Source: Rhodococcus sp. SGAir0479 (GTDB lineage Bacteria; Actinomycetota; Actinomycetes; Mycobacteriales; Mycobacteriaceae). Taken from it: a stretch of DNA of 64,000 nt. Under the pieces are notes generated by a model. The model was given only the letters and a program-made list of their open reading frames with translations. It was not told the origin of the DNA and did no database searches. Shown here piece by piece: positions 28,268-37,293 of the stretch (its first letter is position 1; each line of letters opens with the position of its first letter). The stretch covers positions 1,116,001 through 1,180,000 of the forward strand of contig NZ_CP039432.1 in assembly GCF_005484805.1 (NCBI RefSeq). The letters are read 5' to 3'. The position numbers were made by a program, and so were the translations under genes.

Positions 28268-30184
28268 ATGACCGGGGGGACGGGAATTCACGCGCTCATC
28301 TGGCTCCTGCCGGTCCTGCCGCTGGCCGGGGCGGCGATCCTCCTGTCGGCCGGGCGGCGCAGCGACCGCTGGGGGCACCTGCTCGGATGCGCCACCGCAC
28401 TCGCTTCGTTCGTGCTCGCGGTGATCCTCTTCGCCGATCTGGTCGGACGCGGTCCGGCCGAACGGGTCGTCGTGCAGGACCTGTTCACGTGGCTGCCCGT
28501 GGCCGGACTCCAGGTGGACTTCGGGCTGCGGCTGGACCCGTTGTCGATGTGTTTCGTGCTGTTGATCACGGGCGTCGGCTCGCTCATTCACGTCTACTCG
28601 GTCGGGTACATGCGGGAGGACGTGGACCGTCGACGCTTCTTCGCCTACCTCAATTTGTTCCTGGCGGCCATGCTGCTGCTCGTCCTCGCCGACAACTACC
28701 TCGGTCTGTACTTCGGCTGGGAGGGTGTCGGGCTCGCGTCGTACCTGCTGATCGGATTCTGGCAGTACAAGCCGACCGCGGCGACCGCCGCGAAGAAGGC
28801 GTTCGTCGTCAACCGGGTGGGCGACATGGGACTGGTCGTCGCCCTCATGATCATGTTCGCCACGTTCGGTTCGGTGTCGTTCGCCGACGTGCTGGGAGGC
28901 GCGGACGCTGCCGGCGAGGGCATGCTCACCGCCCTCGGTCTGGCACTGCTGCTCGCCGCGTGCGGTAAGTCCGCGCAGGTTCCGCTCCAGTCGTGGCTCG
29001 GTGACGCGATGGAGGGCCCCACCCCGGTGTCGGCGCTCATCCACGCCGCCACGATGGTCACCGCGGGCGTCTACCTCGTCGTGCGTTCGGGGCCGATCTA
29101 CGAGGCGGCACCCGGCGCGCAGGTCGCCGTCGTCCTGGTGGGGGCGGTGACGTTGCTGTTCGGTGCCGTGATCGGCTGCGCCAAGGACGACATCAAGAAG
29201 GCGCTCGCGGCGTCGACGATGAGCCAGATCGGCTACATGGTGACCGCCGCGGGCCTCGGCCCCGCCGGATACCCGTTCGCGATCATGCTGCTGCTCGCTC
29301 ACGGCTTCTTCAAGGCGGGGCTGTTCCTGGGCGCCGGATCGGTGATGCACTCGATGGCCGACGAGACCGACATGCGCCGTTACGGCGGACTGCGCGCCCT
29401 GATGCCGGTCACGTTCGTGACGTTCGGACTCGGCTACCTCGCCATCATCGGCATTCCACCGTTCTCGGGCTTCTTCTCCAAGGACAAGATCATCGAGGCG
29501 GCGTTCGGTGCCGGCGGCGCGGGCGGCCTCGTTCTCGGCGCGGTCGCGCTGCTCGGCGCCGGTCTCACGGCGTTCTACATGACGCGCGTGATGGTGCTGA
29601 CGTTCTTCGGCGAGCGTCGCTGGCATCCCGAGACCGACCCGCACGAGTCGCCGGCCGTGATGACGGTGCCGATGATCCTGCTCGCGGCCGGGTCGGTCGC
29701 GGCGGGCGGACTGTTGGCGGTCGGCGGCACCCTCGAGCACTGGCTCGAGCCGGTGTGGACCGAATTCGGGGCCGCCGCCGAGCATCCCGAGCCGCCGGTC
29801 CCGGTGTGGCTGATCACCGTCGTCACCCTCGCGGTCGTCCTCGTCGGTGTCGGATTCGCGTGGCGCCGGTACGCCGCCGCCCCCGTCCCGCTCACCGCAC
29901 CGACCGACGTGTCCGCGCTCACCGTGGCCGCCCGCCGGGACCTCTACGGTGACGCCGCGGACGAGGCCGTCTTCATGCGCCCGGGCCGCCGACTGGTGGC
30001 CGGCCTCACCGTGGTCGAGGACGCGGGGATCGACGGCGCGGTGCGCGGGGTGCCCGCGGTGCTGGGTCGCGCATCGGCGGCGTTGCGCCGCCTGCAGTCC
30101 GGGTTCGTGCGCTCGTATGCGCTGTACATGTTCCTGGGGGCGACGGTGGTCGTCGCGGCGGTCTTCGTGGGGAGGGTGGGATGA
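28268..30184 (+). CDS. nuoL: NADH-quinone oxidoreductase subunit L
   Basis: 638 residues, the largest antiporter-like membrane subunit with about 16 helices and a C-terminal amphipathic segment. Signatures are [21 protein letters not shown] with the key helix-5 Glu, and [47 protein letters not shown] is also conserved. It forms the distal proton channel of complex I. The gene overlaps nuoM by four bases. Confidence 0.97.
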   Translation: MTGGTGIHALIWLLPVLPLAGAAILLSAGRRSDRWGHLLGCATALASFVLAVILFADLVGRGPAERVVVQDLFTWLPVAGLQVDFGLRLDPLSMCFVLLITGVGSLIHVYSVGYMREDVDRRRFFAYLNLFLAAMLLLVLADNYLGLYFGWEGVGLASYLLIGFWQYKPTAATAAKKAFVVNRVGDMGLVVALMIMFATFGSVSFADVLGGADAAGEGMLTALGLALLLAACGKSAQVPLQSWLGDAMEGPTPVSALIHAATMVTAGVYLVVRSGPIYEAAPGAQVAVVLVGAVTLLFGAVIGCAKDDIKKALAASTMSQIGYMVTAAGLGPAGYPFAIMLLLAHGFFKAGLFLGAGSVMHSMADETDMRRYGGLRALMPVTFVTFGLGYLAIIGIPPFSGFFSKDKIIEAAFGAGGAGGLVLGAVALLGAGLTAFYMTRVMVLTFFGERRWHPETDPHESPAVMTVPMILLAAGSVAAGGLLAVGGTLEHWLEPVWTEFGAAAEHPEPPVPVWLITVVTLAVVLVGVGFAWRRYAAAPVPLTAPTDVSALTVAARRDLYGDAADEAVFMRPGRRLVAGLTVVEDAGIDGAVRGVPAVLGRASAALRRLQSGFVRSYALYMFLGATVVVAAVFVGRVG

Positions 30185-31758
30185 GCGGCTTCCCGTGGTT
30201 GACGGTGCTGTGGCTGTTGCCGCTCGTCGGCGCCGTCGCGGCGGTCGCGACGCCCGCTCACCGGCGGACGCTCGCCCGCGTGCTCGCGTTGGTCACCGCC
30301 GTGGGCACACTCGCGGTGGCGGTGGGGCTCGCGATCGCGTTCGATCCGACGGGGGAGCGCTATCAGTTCTCCGAATCCCATTCGTGGATACCGGCGTTCG
30401 GGACGCGGTACGAACTCGGACTCGACGGCATCGCGTTGGCGCTCGTCCTGCTCACCGCGGTGCTGGTGCCCATTCTGCTCGGGGCGGGCTGGCGCGACGT
30501 CGCCACCGACGACCCCCGCCCGCGGGCCACCCACCTCTACGTCGCGCTGATCCTCGTGGTCGAGTCGATGGTGCTGATGTCGTTCCTGGCGCTCGACATC
30601 CTGCTGTTCTACGTCTTCTTCGAAGCGATGCTGATCCCGATGTACTTCCTGATCGGCGGATTCGGGCAGCCCGGGCCGCAGCGAGCGCGCGCAGCCGTGA
30701 AGTTCTTGCTGTACAACCTCTTCGGCGGCCTGGTCATGCTGGCCGCGGTGATCGGACTGTACGTGGTGACGGCCGGGGCGGACAGCCCGTTCGCGGCCGG
30801 TACCTTCGATCTGCGGGCGATCGTCGACGCGGTCTCCTCGGGTGAGCTCACGATCAGCAGCCCGGTGGGCAACGCGCTGTTCCTCGGATTCATGTTCGCG
30901 TTCGCCGTGAAGGCGCCGCTGTGGCCGCTGCACAGCTGGCTGCCCGACGCCGCGGTGCAGACGACACCGGTGAGCGCGGTGCTGATGATGGCGGTGGTCG
31001 ACAAGGTCGGCACCTTCGCGATGCTGCGGTACAGCCTGCAGTTGTTCCCGCACGCGGCGGACTATTTCGCGCCGCTCGTGGTGACGCTGTCGGTGATCAG
31101 CATCGTCTACGGTGCGCTCCTCGCGATCGGCCAGACCGATGTGATGCGGTTGATCGCGTACACGTCCGTCTCGCACTTCGGCTTCATCGTGCTGGGGGTG
31201 TTCGCGATGACTAGTCAGGGCCAGAGCGGCGGGGTGTTGTACATGGTCAACCACGGGATCTCCACGGCGGCGCTCATGCTCGTCGCCGGATTCCTGATCA
31301 GTCGGCGCGGGACCCGCCTCATCGCCGACTACGGTGGCGTTCAACGGGTGGCGCCCCTGCTGGCAGGCTCGTTCCTGGTGGCGGGGCTCGCGACGCTGTC
31401 GTTGCCGGGCCTCGCACCGTTCGTGAGCGAGTTCCTGGTGCTGATCGGTACGTACACCCGCTACCCGGCGGCCGCCGTGTCGGCGACCATCGCTCTGGTG
31501 CTGGCGGCGCTGTACGTGCTGTGGCTGTACCAGCGGGTGATGACCGGACCGGTCACCGACGGCAACCAGCACATCGGGGACCTGCGGCGGCGGGAGATCG
31601 CGGTGGTCGCCCCGCTACTGGCGTTGCTCCTGGTACTCGGGGTGTATCCGAAGCCGATCCTCGATGTCATCACGCCGGCGGTGACGCACACGCTCACCGT
31701 CGTCGACCGGCCCGACCCCGGTCCCACGGCCGCCGAACCGGACGGAGGTCCGCGATGA
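30181..31758 (+). CDS. nuoM: NADH-quinone oxidoreductase subunit M
   Basis: 525 residues, about 14 helices, antiporter-like. The conserved helix-5 Glu lies in [19 protein letters not shown], and [26 protein letters not shown] holds the functional Lys and the second-half motif. It is one of three Mrp-like proton-pumping subunits. The start and stop overlap nuoL and nuoN respectively by four bases. Confidence 0.97.
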   Translation: MSGFPWLTVLWLLPLVGAVAAVATPAHRRTLARVLALVTAVGTLAVAVGLAIAFDPTGERYQFSESHSWIPAFGTRYELGLDGIALALVLLTAVLVPILLGAGWRDVATDDPRPRATHLYVALILVVESMVLMSFLALDILLFYVFFEAMLIPMYFLIGGFGQPGPQRARAAVKFLLYNLFGGLVMLAAVIGLYVVTAGADSPFAAGTFDLRAIVDAVSSGELTISSPVGNALFLGFMFAFAVKAPLWPLHSWLPDAAVQTTPVSAVLMMAVVDKVGTFAMLRYSLQLFPHAADYFAPLVVTLSVISIVYGALLAIGQTDVMRLIAYTSVSHFGFIVLGVFAMTSQGQSGGVLYMVNHGISTAALMLVAGFLISRRGTRLIADYGGVQRVAPLLAGSFLVAGLATLSLPGLAPFVSEFLVLIGTYTRYPAAAVSATIALVLAALYVLWLYQRVMTGPVTDGNQHIGDLRRREIAVVAPLLALLLVLGVYPKPILDVITPAVTHTLTVVDRPDPGPTAAEPDGGPR

Positions 31759-33341
31759 CCACCGACGCCGTGCTGCCGGCCCCGAGCCTCGAATACGGCC
31801 AACTCGCGCCCATGCTGATCGTGTTCGCGGTCGCGGTCGTCGGGGTGCTGGTCGAGGCGTTCGCGCCCCGCCGCGTGCGGTACCCGGCGCACGTGGGGCT
31901 CACGCTCGGGGGGCTCGCCGCCGCGTTCGTGACCGTGGTGGCCCTGGCCGGCACCCGAAACGCGGCCGCCGTCGGGTCGGTGGCGATCGACGGTCCGGCG
32001 CTGTTCCTGCAGGGCACCATCCTGCTCGTCTCGTTCCTGGCGATGCTCTTGTTCGCCGATCGCGGCCTCGACCGGGCGGCCGTGCCCGAGGAGCAGGTCT
32101 CGGCGGGCGCACACGGGGTGGACGCGTTCGCGCCGCGTGCCTCGGCGGTGCCCGGCAGCGACGCCGAGGAGGAGGCCGCGAAGGCCGGGGCGGCGCAGAC
32201 CGAGGTGTTCCCGCTGGCTCTCCTGGCGGTCGGCGGCATGTTGCTGTTCCCAGCGGCCAACGACCTGTTGACGATGTTCGTCGCGCTCGAGGTGCTGTCG
32301 CTGCCGCTGTACCTGCTGTGCGGACTGGCGCGCCGTCGGCGACTGCTCTCGCAGGAGGCGGCCCTCAAGTACTTCCTGCTCGGCGCGTTCTCGTCGGCCT
32401 TCTTCCTCTTCGGTGTCGCGATGCTGTACGGCTTCGCGGGCACGGTGTCGCTGCCCGGTATCGGCCGAGCCGTCGAGCAGGGCACCGGCGACGTCACCCT
32501 CGCCCGGATCGGTCTGGCGTTGCTGGCCGTCGGTCTGCTGTTCAAGATCGGCGCCGTGCCGTTCCATTCGTGGATCCCGGACGTGTACCAAGGCGCGCCC
32601 ACCCCGGTCACGGCGTTCATGGCGTCGGCCACCAAGATCGCGGCGTTCGGTGCGACGCTGCGCGTGTTCTCCGTGGCGGTCCCCGGACTGGCGGTCGACT
32701 GGCGGCCGGTGCTGTGGGCGGTGGCGATCCTCACCATGCTCGGCGGCGCGGTGCTCGCGATCACGCAGTCCGACATCAAACGCATGCTTGCGTACTCGTC
32801 GGTGGCACACGCCGGCTTCATCCTCACCGGCGTCGTCGCCGACAACGCCGCCGGCATCTCGTCCACGCTGTTCTACCTGCTCGCCTACGGATTCAGCACG
32901 CTCGGCGCGTTCGCGGTGGTCGGTCTCGTCCGCGACGGGGCGGGCGCGGAGGTCACCGACCTGTCGCGGTGGGCGGGACTGGGCCGGAGTTCACCGGCGG
33001 TGGCGACGGTGTTCGCGCTGTTCCTGCTCTCCTTCGCCGGCATCCCCCTCACGAGCGGATTCGTCGGCAAGTTCGCGGTGTTCCAGGCCGCGGCATCGGG
33101 GGGCGCGGTGCCGCTCGTGATCGTCGGCGTGGTCGCCAGTGCAGTCGCCGCCGTCTTCTACGTCCGCGTCATCGTGCTGCTGTTCTTCAGCGATGCGCCT
33201 CCGGGTGCACCGGTCGTGGTGGTCTCGAGCGGACCGACCGTCGCAGCGGTCGTCACCACCGCCGCGGTCACCGTCGTCCTGGGCATCGCCCCGCAGCCGG
33301 TCCTCGACCTCGCCGACCGGGCGGCGAGCTTCCTGACGTGA
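31755..33341 (+). CDS. nuoN: NADH-quinone oxidoreductase subunit N
   Basis: 528 residues, the third antiporter-like subunit. FVALEVLSLPLYLLCGLARRR has the key Glu, and KIGAVPFHSWIPDVYQGAPTPVTAFMA the second motif. A hydrophilic, Ala/Glu-rich loop of about 45 residues (around 115-160, ending AEEEAAKAGAAQTEVFP) is inserted between early helices, as in other actinobacteria. It closes the nuo operon; no clear terminator hairpin was seen in the 32 bases before the next, convergent gene. Confidence 0.96.
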   Translation: MTTDAVLPAPSLEYGQLAPMLIVFAVAVVGVLVEAFAPRRVRYPAHVGLTLGGLAAAFVTVVALAGTRNAAAVGSVAIDGPALFLQGTILLVSFLAMLLFADRGLDRAAVPEEQVSAGAHGVDAFAPRASAVPGSDAEEEAAKAGAAQTEVFPLALLAVGGMLLFPAANDLLTMFVALEVLSLPLYLLCGLARRRRLLSQEAALKYFLLGAFSSAFFLFGVAMLYGFAGTVSLPGIGRAVEQGTGDVTLARIGLALLAVGLLFKIGAVPFHSWIPDVYQGAPTPVTAFMASATKIAAFGATLRVFSVAVPGLAVDWRPVLWAVAILTMLGGAVLAITQSDIKRMLAYSSVAHAGFILTGVVADNAAGISSTLFYLLAYGFSTLGAFAVVGLVRDGAGAEVTDLSRWAGLGRSSPAVATVFALFLLSFAGIPLTSGFVGKFAVFQAAASGGAVPLVIVGVVASAVAAVFYVRVIVLLFFSDAPPGAPVVVVSSGPTVAAVVTTAAVTVVLGIAPQPVLDLADRAASFLT

Positions 33342-33373
33342 CCGCGGGCCCGGCGTGAGCGCGGACGGTGCGC

Positions 33374-33985
33374 TCAGTCCGATTGGCCGACCGCCGCGGC
33401 GAGGCTGTTGCCGAACGCGCACACCGACAGTTCGGCGAGCGCGGCGTCCTCCTCGGCGTGCTGGGGCGCCTCCATCGCCACCAGGGTGTTGAGGAGCATT
33501 CCGTTCGCGATGAAGGTGCGTGCGTGCTCGGGGGTGCAGCCGGTGCGCGTGCGGATCTGCGTGTAGATCCTGCTCATCCAGTCGCGGGCCTGCGCACCGA
33601 TCTCGGGTGTCGAACCGGCGGCGAACCCGTGCATCATCACCAGCAACAGGTCCCGGTCGGCCAGTAGTTCGGTGTAGGTGGCGCCCATCTGCTCCCAGAG
33701 CTCTTCGTTCTCCGGGTCCTCGGCGACCCGGTCGAGGGCGGGGTCGAACGCATCCATGATCCGGCCGATGGCGTGCGCGAACACCTCCCGGAAGAGGTTG
33801 GCCTTGGTCCCGAACATCCGGACCACGTACGGCTGGGAGACCCCGGCCTCCTTCGCCACCGCGTCGGTGCTGGTGCCGTGGAACCCGCCCCGGGCGAACG
33901 CGCGGGTCGCGGCCGAGAGCACCAGTTCGCGCCGCGCCTCGGCGCTCATCCGTGTCTGCTTCCCCGATTTTTCCGCCGTCGACAT
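33374..33985 (-). CDS. TetR-family regulator of the adjacent MFS pump
   Basis: 203 residues. The N-terminal helix-turn-helix includes STDAVAKEAGVSQPYVVRMFGTK (about residues 40-62). The remainder is a helical effector domain. The gene diverges from an MFS transporter gene, the standard arrangement for a local repressor of efflux. The intergenic DNA holds a palindrome between a consensus -35 and -10 of the pump promoter, and this palindrome also overlaps the regulator's own -10. That predicts repression of both genes, relieved by a pump substrate. ATG 33985 has no ribosome-binding site and lies six bases after a -10 hexamer, so it is probably leaderless. Confidence 0.9.
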   Translation of the reverse strand: MSTAEKSGKQTRMSAEARRELVLSAATRAFARGGFHGTSTDAVAKEAGVSQPYVVRMFGTKANLFREVFAHAIGRIMDAFDPALDRVAEDPENEELWEQMGATYTELLADRDLLLVMMHGFAAGSTPEIGAQARDWMSRIYTQIRTRTGCTPEHARTFIANGMLLNTLVAMEAPQHAEEDAALAELSVCAFGNSLAAAVGQSD

Positions 33986-33991
33986 GTTGAC

Positions 33992-33997
33992 AGATTA
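33992..33997 (-). promoter_or_regulatory. -10 element TAATCT of the tetR gene
   Basis: Read on the minus strand, TAATCT ends six bases before the regulator's ATG, predicting a leaderless mRNA. It overlaps the -35 and operator of the opposite promoter, so the two promoters face each other over the same bases. Confidence 0.5.
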
Positions 33998-34008
33998 TCA
34001 CTCGATAA
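33995..34008. promoter_or_regulatory. TetR operator candidate TTATCACTCGATAA
   Basis: A perfect 5-base inverted repeat (TTATC/GATAA) with a 4-base centre lies in the spacer of the pump promoter. A second related sequence, ATCATTCGAT at 34031-34040, shares the core ATCAyTCGAT and sits just downstream of the predicted start. Binding would block RNA polymerase on both strands. Confidence 0.65.
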
Positions 34009-34083
34009 CTAGCGTCGGTCCGCATAAGTAATCATTCGATGCTTACAACTCGTGTGAATCCGTCCTCAGGCCCAGGAGCCGAC

Positions 34084-35589
34084 ATGACGACCCTCTCCGA
34101 TCAACTCGATCCGCCACCGTCCGACGTGGACGTGCCACCGCCCCGGGCGCGCTCGGTACCGGTGTGGCTGGCCATCGTCGCCGCATCGGTCCCAATGTTC
34201 ATGGCGACGCTCGACAATCTCGTGATGACCAGTGCTCTGCCGGTCATTCGCGCCGACCTCGACGCGTCGGTGGGGCAGTTGCAGTGGTTCATGAATGCCT
34301 ACACACTCGCGTTCGCCACGCTCATGCTCTCCCTGTCGACGCTCGGCGACCGGCTCGGTCGACGGCGCGTGTTTCTTTGGGGCATCGCCGTTTTCACGGC
34401 AGCGTCCATCGCGTCCGCGCTGTCGACCACCCCGGCCATGCTCATCGCCGCCCGCGCGATCCAGGGCATCGGTGCCGCTGCGATCATGCCGCTGTCGCTG
34501 ACGTTGCTCGCGGGGGCCGTCCCGGCGGCCCGGCGAGCCGTCGCGATCGGCGTCTGGGGCGGCGTGTCCGGGCTCGGAGTCGCGCTCGGGCCGGTCGTCG
34601 GCGGCGCGGTGGTCGACGGTGTGTCGTGGCAGGCCGTGTTCTGGCTCAACGTCCCGGTCGCGGCCCTCGCGGTGCCGCTCGTGCTGTACGCGCTGCGGGA
34701 GTCCACCGGAGTGCGCCAACCGCTCGACCCCGCGGGAGTGCTCCTCGCCGGGGGCGCGGTGTTCCTCGGCGTGTGGGCCATCGTCCACGGCAACGACGAC
34801 GGGTGGACCAGTGCATCGGTCTCCGGCGTGCTGGCGGCGTCCGTGGTGTTGCTGATCGCTTTCCTCGGCCGCGAGATGCGAACCGCCCACCCGGTGATGC
34901 CTCTGCGGTTGTTCCGGTCCCGCGAGTTCGCGCTCGCGAACGTCATCGGTCTGACGTTCACGCTCGGCATGATGGGCGCGGTGTTCCTGCTGTCGCAGTA
35001 CCTGCAGATCGTCTCCGGTTACAGCCCGTTCGCGGCCGGTCTGCGGACGTTGCCGTGGACGGCCGCGCCGATGATCGTGGCGCCCGTCGCCGGCCTGCTG
35101 GCACCGCGGGTGGGTCTGCGTGCTCTGCTGGTGACAGGCCTGGTCCTGCAAGGCATTTCACTGGTGTGGATGGCCGGGCTGATCGAACCCGGTGTGGCCT
35201 ATTCGAGCCTGGTCCCGGCCTTCGTGATGGCCGGCGTCGGTATGGGCCTGACCTTCGCGCCCAATGCGACGGCAGTCCTCGCGGGCATGCGGGAGGCCGA
35301 CCACGCGACCGCGAGCTCGATCAACGCGACGTTGCGCGAGATCGGCGTGGCGTTGGGTATCGCGGTCCTCACCGCGGTGTTCCTCGGGGCGGGCGGCAGC
35401 CTGACGCCCACCGGGTACACCGACGCGCTCGCGCCGGCGCTGTACGTGGGGGCCGGATTCGTGGCGGTGGCCGTCGTCGCGGCGGCCCTCATGCCGCCGC
35501 GACGAGAATCCGCGGAGCCCGATCAGCCCTCGGTGACGACGGTCCCCTCGGCGAGCGGACGGGTCATCGACCACAGCGTGACGGACTGA
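34084..35589 (+). CDS. MFS multidrug efflux transporter, DHA2 (14-helix) family
   Basis: 501 residues from ATG 34084, chosen for AGGAGCC upstream; ATG 34039 lies in the second operator-like site and has no ribosome-binding site. Motif A is GDRLGRRRVFLWG, motif C-like GVWGGVSGLGVALGPVVGGAVVDGVSWQAVFWLNVP. Asp in MATLDNLVMTSALP is the usual DHA2 helix-1 charge. It is a drug/proton antiporter of the inner membrane under control of the divergent TetR protein. Its last 67 bases overlap the convergent SnoaL-like gene. Confidence 0.9.
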   Translation: MTTLSDQLDPPPSDVDVPPPRARSVPVWLAIVAASVPMFMATLDNLVMTSALPVIRADLDASVGQLQWFMNAYTLAFATLMLSLSTLGDRLGRRRVFLWGIAVFTAASIASALSTTPAMLIAARAIQGIGAAAIMPLSLTLLAGAVPAARRAVAIGVWGGVSGLGVALGPVVGGAVVDGVSWQAVFWLNVPVAALAVPLVLYALRESTGVRQPLDPAGVLLAGGAVFLGVWAIVHGNDDGWTSASVSGVLAASVVLLIAFLGREMRTAHPVMPLRLFRSREFALANVIGLTFTLGMMGAVFLLSQYLQIVSGYSPFAAGLRTLPWTAAPMIVAPVAGLLAPRVGLRALLVTGLVLQGISLVWMAGLIEPGVAYSSLVPAFVMAGVGMGLTFAPNATAVLAGMREADHATASSINATLREIGVALGIAVLTAVFLGAGGSLTPTGYTDALAPALYVGAGFVAVAVVAAALMPPRRESAEPDQPSVTTVPSASGRVIDHSVTD

Positions 35590-36011
35590 CACTTCGACAT
35601 CTTCCATTCGCCGTTCTCGACGACGTACTCGTCGACGTACTCGATGGAACGGATCGTCTCGGTGTTGTCGACGAGATTGACCTGGCGGAAGGCGAGTGTC
35701 CACTTGCCGTCCGCCAGGTCGTCGCCGCGCAGGGTGATGTCCGGGTGGAAGGCATGGTGCATGTCGAGGATGACGTGTCTGCCGTGCACCTTCTGGAGCG
35801 CGATGTTGCGGAACACCTCGGCGATGGGGTCGGCGTCGTCGAACCTGCCCAGCGGGCCGTAGTCGATGAGCGCGCCGCGATCGACGAAGCAGGCGCGGAA
35901 GGTGTCGGCGTCCTTCGCGTCGCAGGCCCGCAGGTACCGGTGCTTGAGGGCCTTGATGGCCTCGATCCGCTCGAGATCGGCGACGCGCTGTTCGATGGTG
36001 CGGTCCGTCAC
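35523..36011 (-). CDS. SnoaL-like / NTF2-fold protein
   Basis: 162 residues from GTG 36011, preceded by GAGAGGAC. It has the SnoaL-like polyketide-cyclase/dehydratase fold pattern of an N-terminal helix pair (EAIKALKHRYLRACDAKDADTFRACF) and then beta strands (IDYGPLG, HAFHPDITLRGDDLA, YVDEYVVENGEWKMS). Many such proteins are small hydrolases, dehydratases or ligand-binding proteins; this one lacks an obvious function. An upstream extension to 36107 looks non-coding. It is convergent with and overlaps the MFS gene by 67 bases. Confidence 0.8.
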   Translation of the reverse strand: MTDRTIEQRVADLERIEAIKALKHRYLRACDAKDADTFRACFVDRGALIDYGPLGRFDDADPIAEVFRNIALQKVHGRHVILDMHHAFHPDITLRGDDLADGKWTLAFRQVNLVDNTETIRSIEYVDEYVVENGEWKMSKCQSVTLWSMTRPLAEGTVVTEG

Positions 36012-36138
36012 GGAAGTCCTCTCGATCTCCGGGGTGTGCCCGGGGTGGGTCGGGGTGTTGTCGAAGAACATAGGTGCTGCAACACATTCCGCGAGAGGGT
36101 TTCCCATTCAATGGGTGGTCCCGGCAGTGGGGAGACCG

Positions 36139-36585
36139 TCAGGGCTGCCCCGGGAAGGCCGTGGTCGGTGGGGCGTCCCCGAGTATCGCCCGCCAGTTCG
36201 CGCCGCGCACAGCGGCTTCCGACAGCGCGATCACGCCCACCTCCCGGGTGTGTTCGGACTCGCTGCGCTCGATCACCGAACGCCACGCCACCGCGGTGTC
36301 GGCCTCGATCTGCGCCGCCAGCCGGGCAGCCGAGGTCGGATCCGTCACCGCGAACGGCACGGCGTATCCCGCCTCGGGTTGCGGCACCGCGACGTCCGCC
36401 GCCGTGAGCGCGTCGATCGTCGCGTCCCGGCGGGCGCGGTGGGCTGCGGTGTTCGCGGTCACGAGGTCGGCGCGCGTGGGGTTGGAGAAGGCGTTCACCA
36501 GTCCGTACGCGAAGATCGCGGCGTACTCCGCGTGCAGCGCGTTGACGAGCGCCTGCTGTTCGGGGCCGGGACTCGAATTACTCAC
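36139..36585 (-). CDS. DUF4439 ferritin-like domain protein
   Basis: 148 residues from GTG 36585, Ala-rich and almost all helical. The pattern QALVNALHAEYAAIFAYGLV with Glu and Tyr, and later IERSESEHTREVG, fits the ferritin-like DUF4439 domain, whose metal ligands and role are not established. Its start overlaps the stop of the upstream lipoprotein gene (GTGA), so the two are cotranslated. In M. tuberculosis a similar gene (Rv2844, from memory) lies between proS and the rimP operon, so the location beside rimP is ancestral. Confidence 0.75.
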   Translation of the reverse strand: MSNSSPGPEQQALVNALHAEYAAIFAYGLVNAFSNPTRADLVTANTAAHRARRDATIDALTAADVAVPQPEAGYAVPFAVTDPTSAARLAAQIEADTAVAWRSVIERSESEHTREVGVIALSEAAVRGANWRAILGDAPPTTAFPGQP

Positions 36586-37082
36586 GGCAACAACACCGCC
36601 TGTTCGGCGGCGCACGCCGCGCTGATGGACCCGAGCAGACCCGCGCGGTAGCCGGACTGCGTGCGGGCGAGCCGGGCCGCGTCCTTCTGGGCATCGGCGA
36701 GGTCGGCGCGCAACTGTTCGAGGGTGGGGGGAGCGACGGGCGGCGCGCTGACCGCCGTGGTGGTCGGCGAGGCCACCGCCGCGGCGGCTCGCGCGATCTC
36801 TGCGCCGAGTGCGTCGGCGTGGGCGCCCCGTTCGGCGGCGACGACGCCGAGAGCCGCCGCGAGATCCGGCAGCACCGCGATGGCGGCGGTGGCGTTCACC
36901 GAGTCCCGGCGGGCCCGTTCGGCCTGCGCGGTGAGCGCGTCGATCTCCGCGGGCGAGTCGGCCTGTCCGGAATCGGAGCAGCCGACGGACAGCGTGAGCG
37001 CCGACGCGCCGAGGGCCGCGCCGCCGGCGGCCCGCAGCGCCGCGCGGCGGGACAGTGGTCGGGTGAAGAAGGACGTTCGCAC
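36582..37082 (-). CDS. DUF4439-associated lipoprotein with twin-arginine signal
   Basis: 166 residues from GTG 37082. The N-terminus reads SRRAALRAAGGAALGASALT and then LSVGC, a twin-arginine signal followed by a lipobox whose Cys would be lipidated. The mature part is Ala-rich and helical with an unstructured Pro/Thr segment (SPTTTAVSAPPVAPPT). It probably sits on the outer face of the membrane and partners the ferritin-like protein translated from the overlapping gene. The gene is divergent from rimP, sharing a 211-base intergenic region. Function unknown. Confidence 0.72.
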   Translation of the reverse strand: MRTSFFTRPLSRRAALRAAGGAALGASALTLSVGCSDSGQADSPAEIDALTAQAERARRDSVNATAAIAVLPDLAAALGVVAAERGAHADALGAEIARAAAAVASPTTTAVSAPPVAPPTLEQLRADLADAQKDAARLARTQSGYRAGLLGSISAACAAEQAVLLP

Positions 37083-37190
37083 GTGATCATGGTGCCAGTT
37101 CCCGCCGCTGTCGCGGGCACCGAGCGGGGCTGGCACCGTCCGGAGGTCGCCCGATGCGACCACGCGGTCACGGGCGCCCGGAAACCGCGA

Positions 37191-37196
37191 TACGCT
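37191..37196 (+). promoter_or_regulatory. Likely -10 (TACGCT) of the rimP-nusA-infB operon
   Basis: GCGATACGCT has an actinobacterial -10 about 98 bases before the rimP ATG; the -35 region (TCACGG) is poor. It lies in the 211-base divergent gap, and the leader up to GAGGAGCG is noncoding as far as I can see. Confidence 0.4.
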
Positions 37197-37293
37197 GAAG
37201 GCTCCACAGTCCACCTCGTGGTGCGTCCAGTCGTGCGTCGACCAGGCCGCCACATGTCAGTCCTGACCACAACTGAAGCGAGGAGCGTCCCAG

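Larger units (their letters stand above)
33987..34015 (+). promoter_or_regulatory. Consensus promoter TTGACA-N17-TAGCGT of the MFS gene
   Basis: A perfect -35 TTGACA (33987-33992) is followed after exactly 17 bases by TAGCGT (34010-34015). The transcription start would be near 34022, giving a leader of about 60 bases with AGGAGCC before ATG 34084. It is the best sigma-70 type promoter in the window. Confidence 0.75.

Noticed and set aside
36012-36107. N-terminal extension of the SnoaL-like gene
   Set aside because: The extra residues include several Pro and Thr with no family likeness, and GAGAGGAC lies right before GTG 36011.
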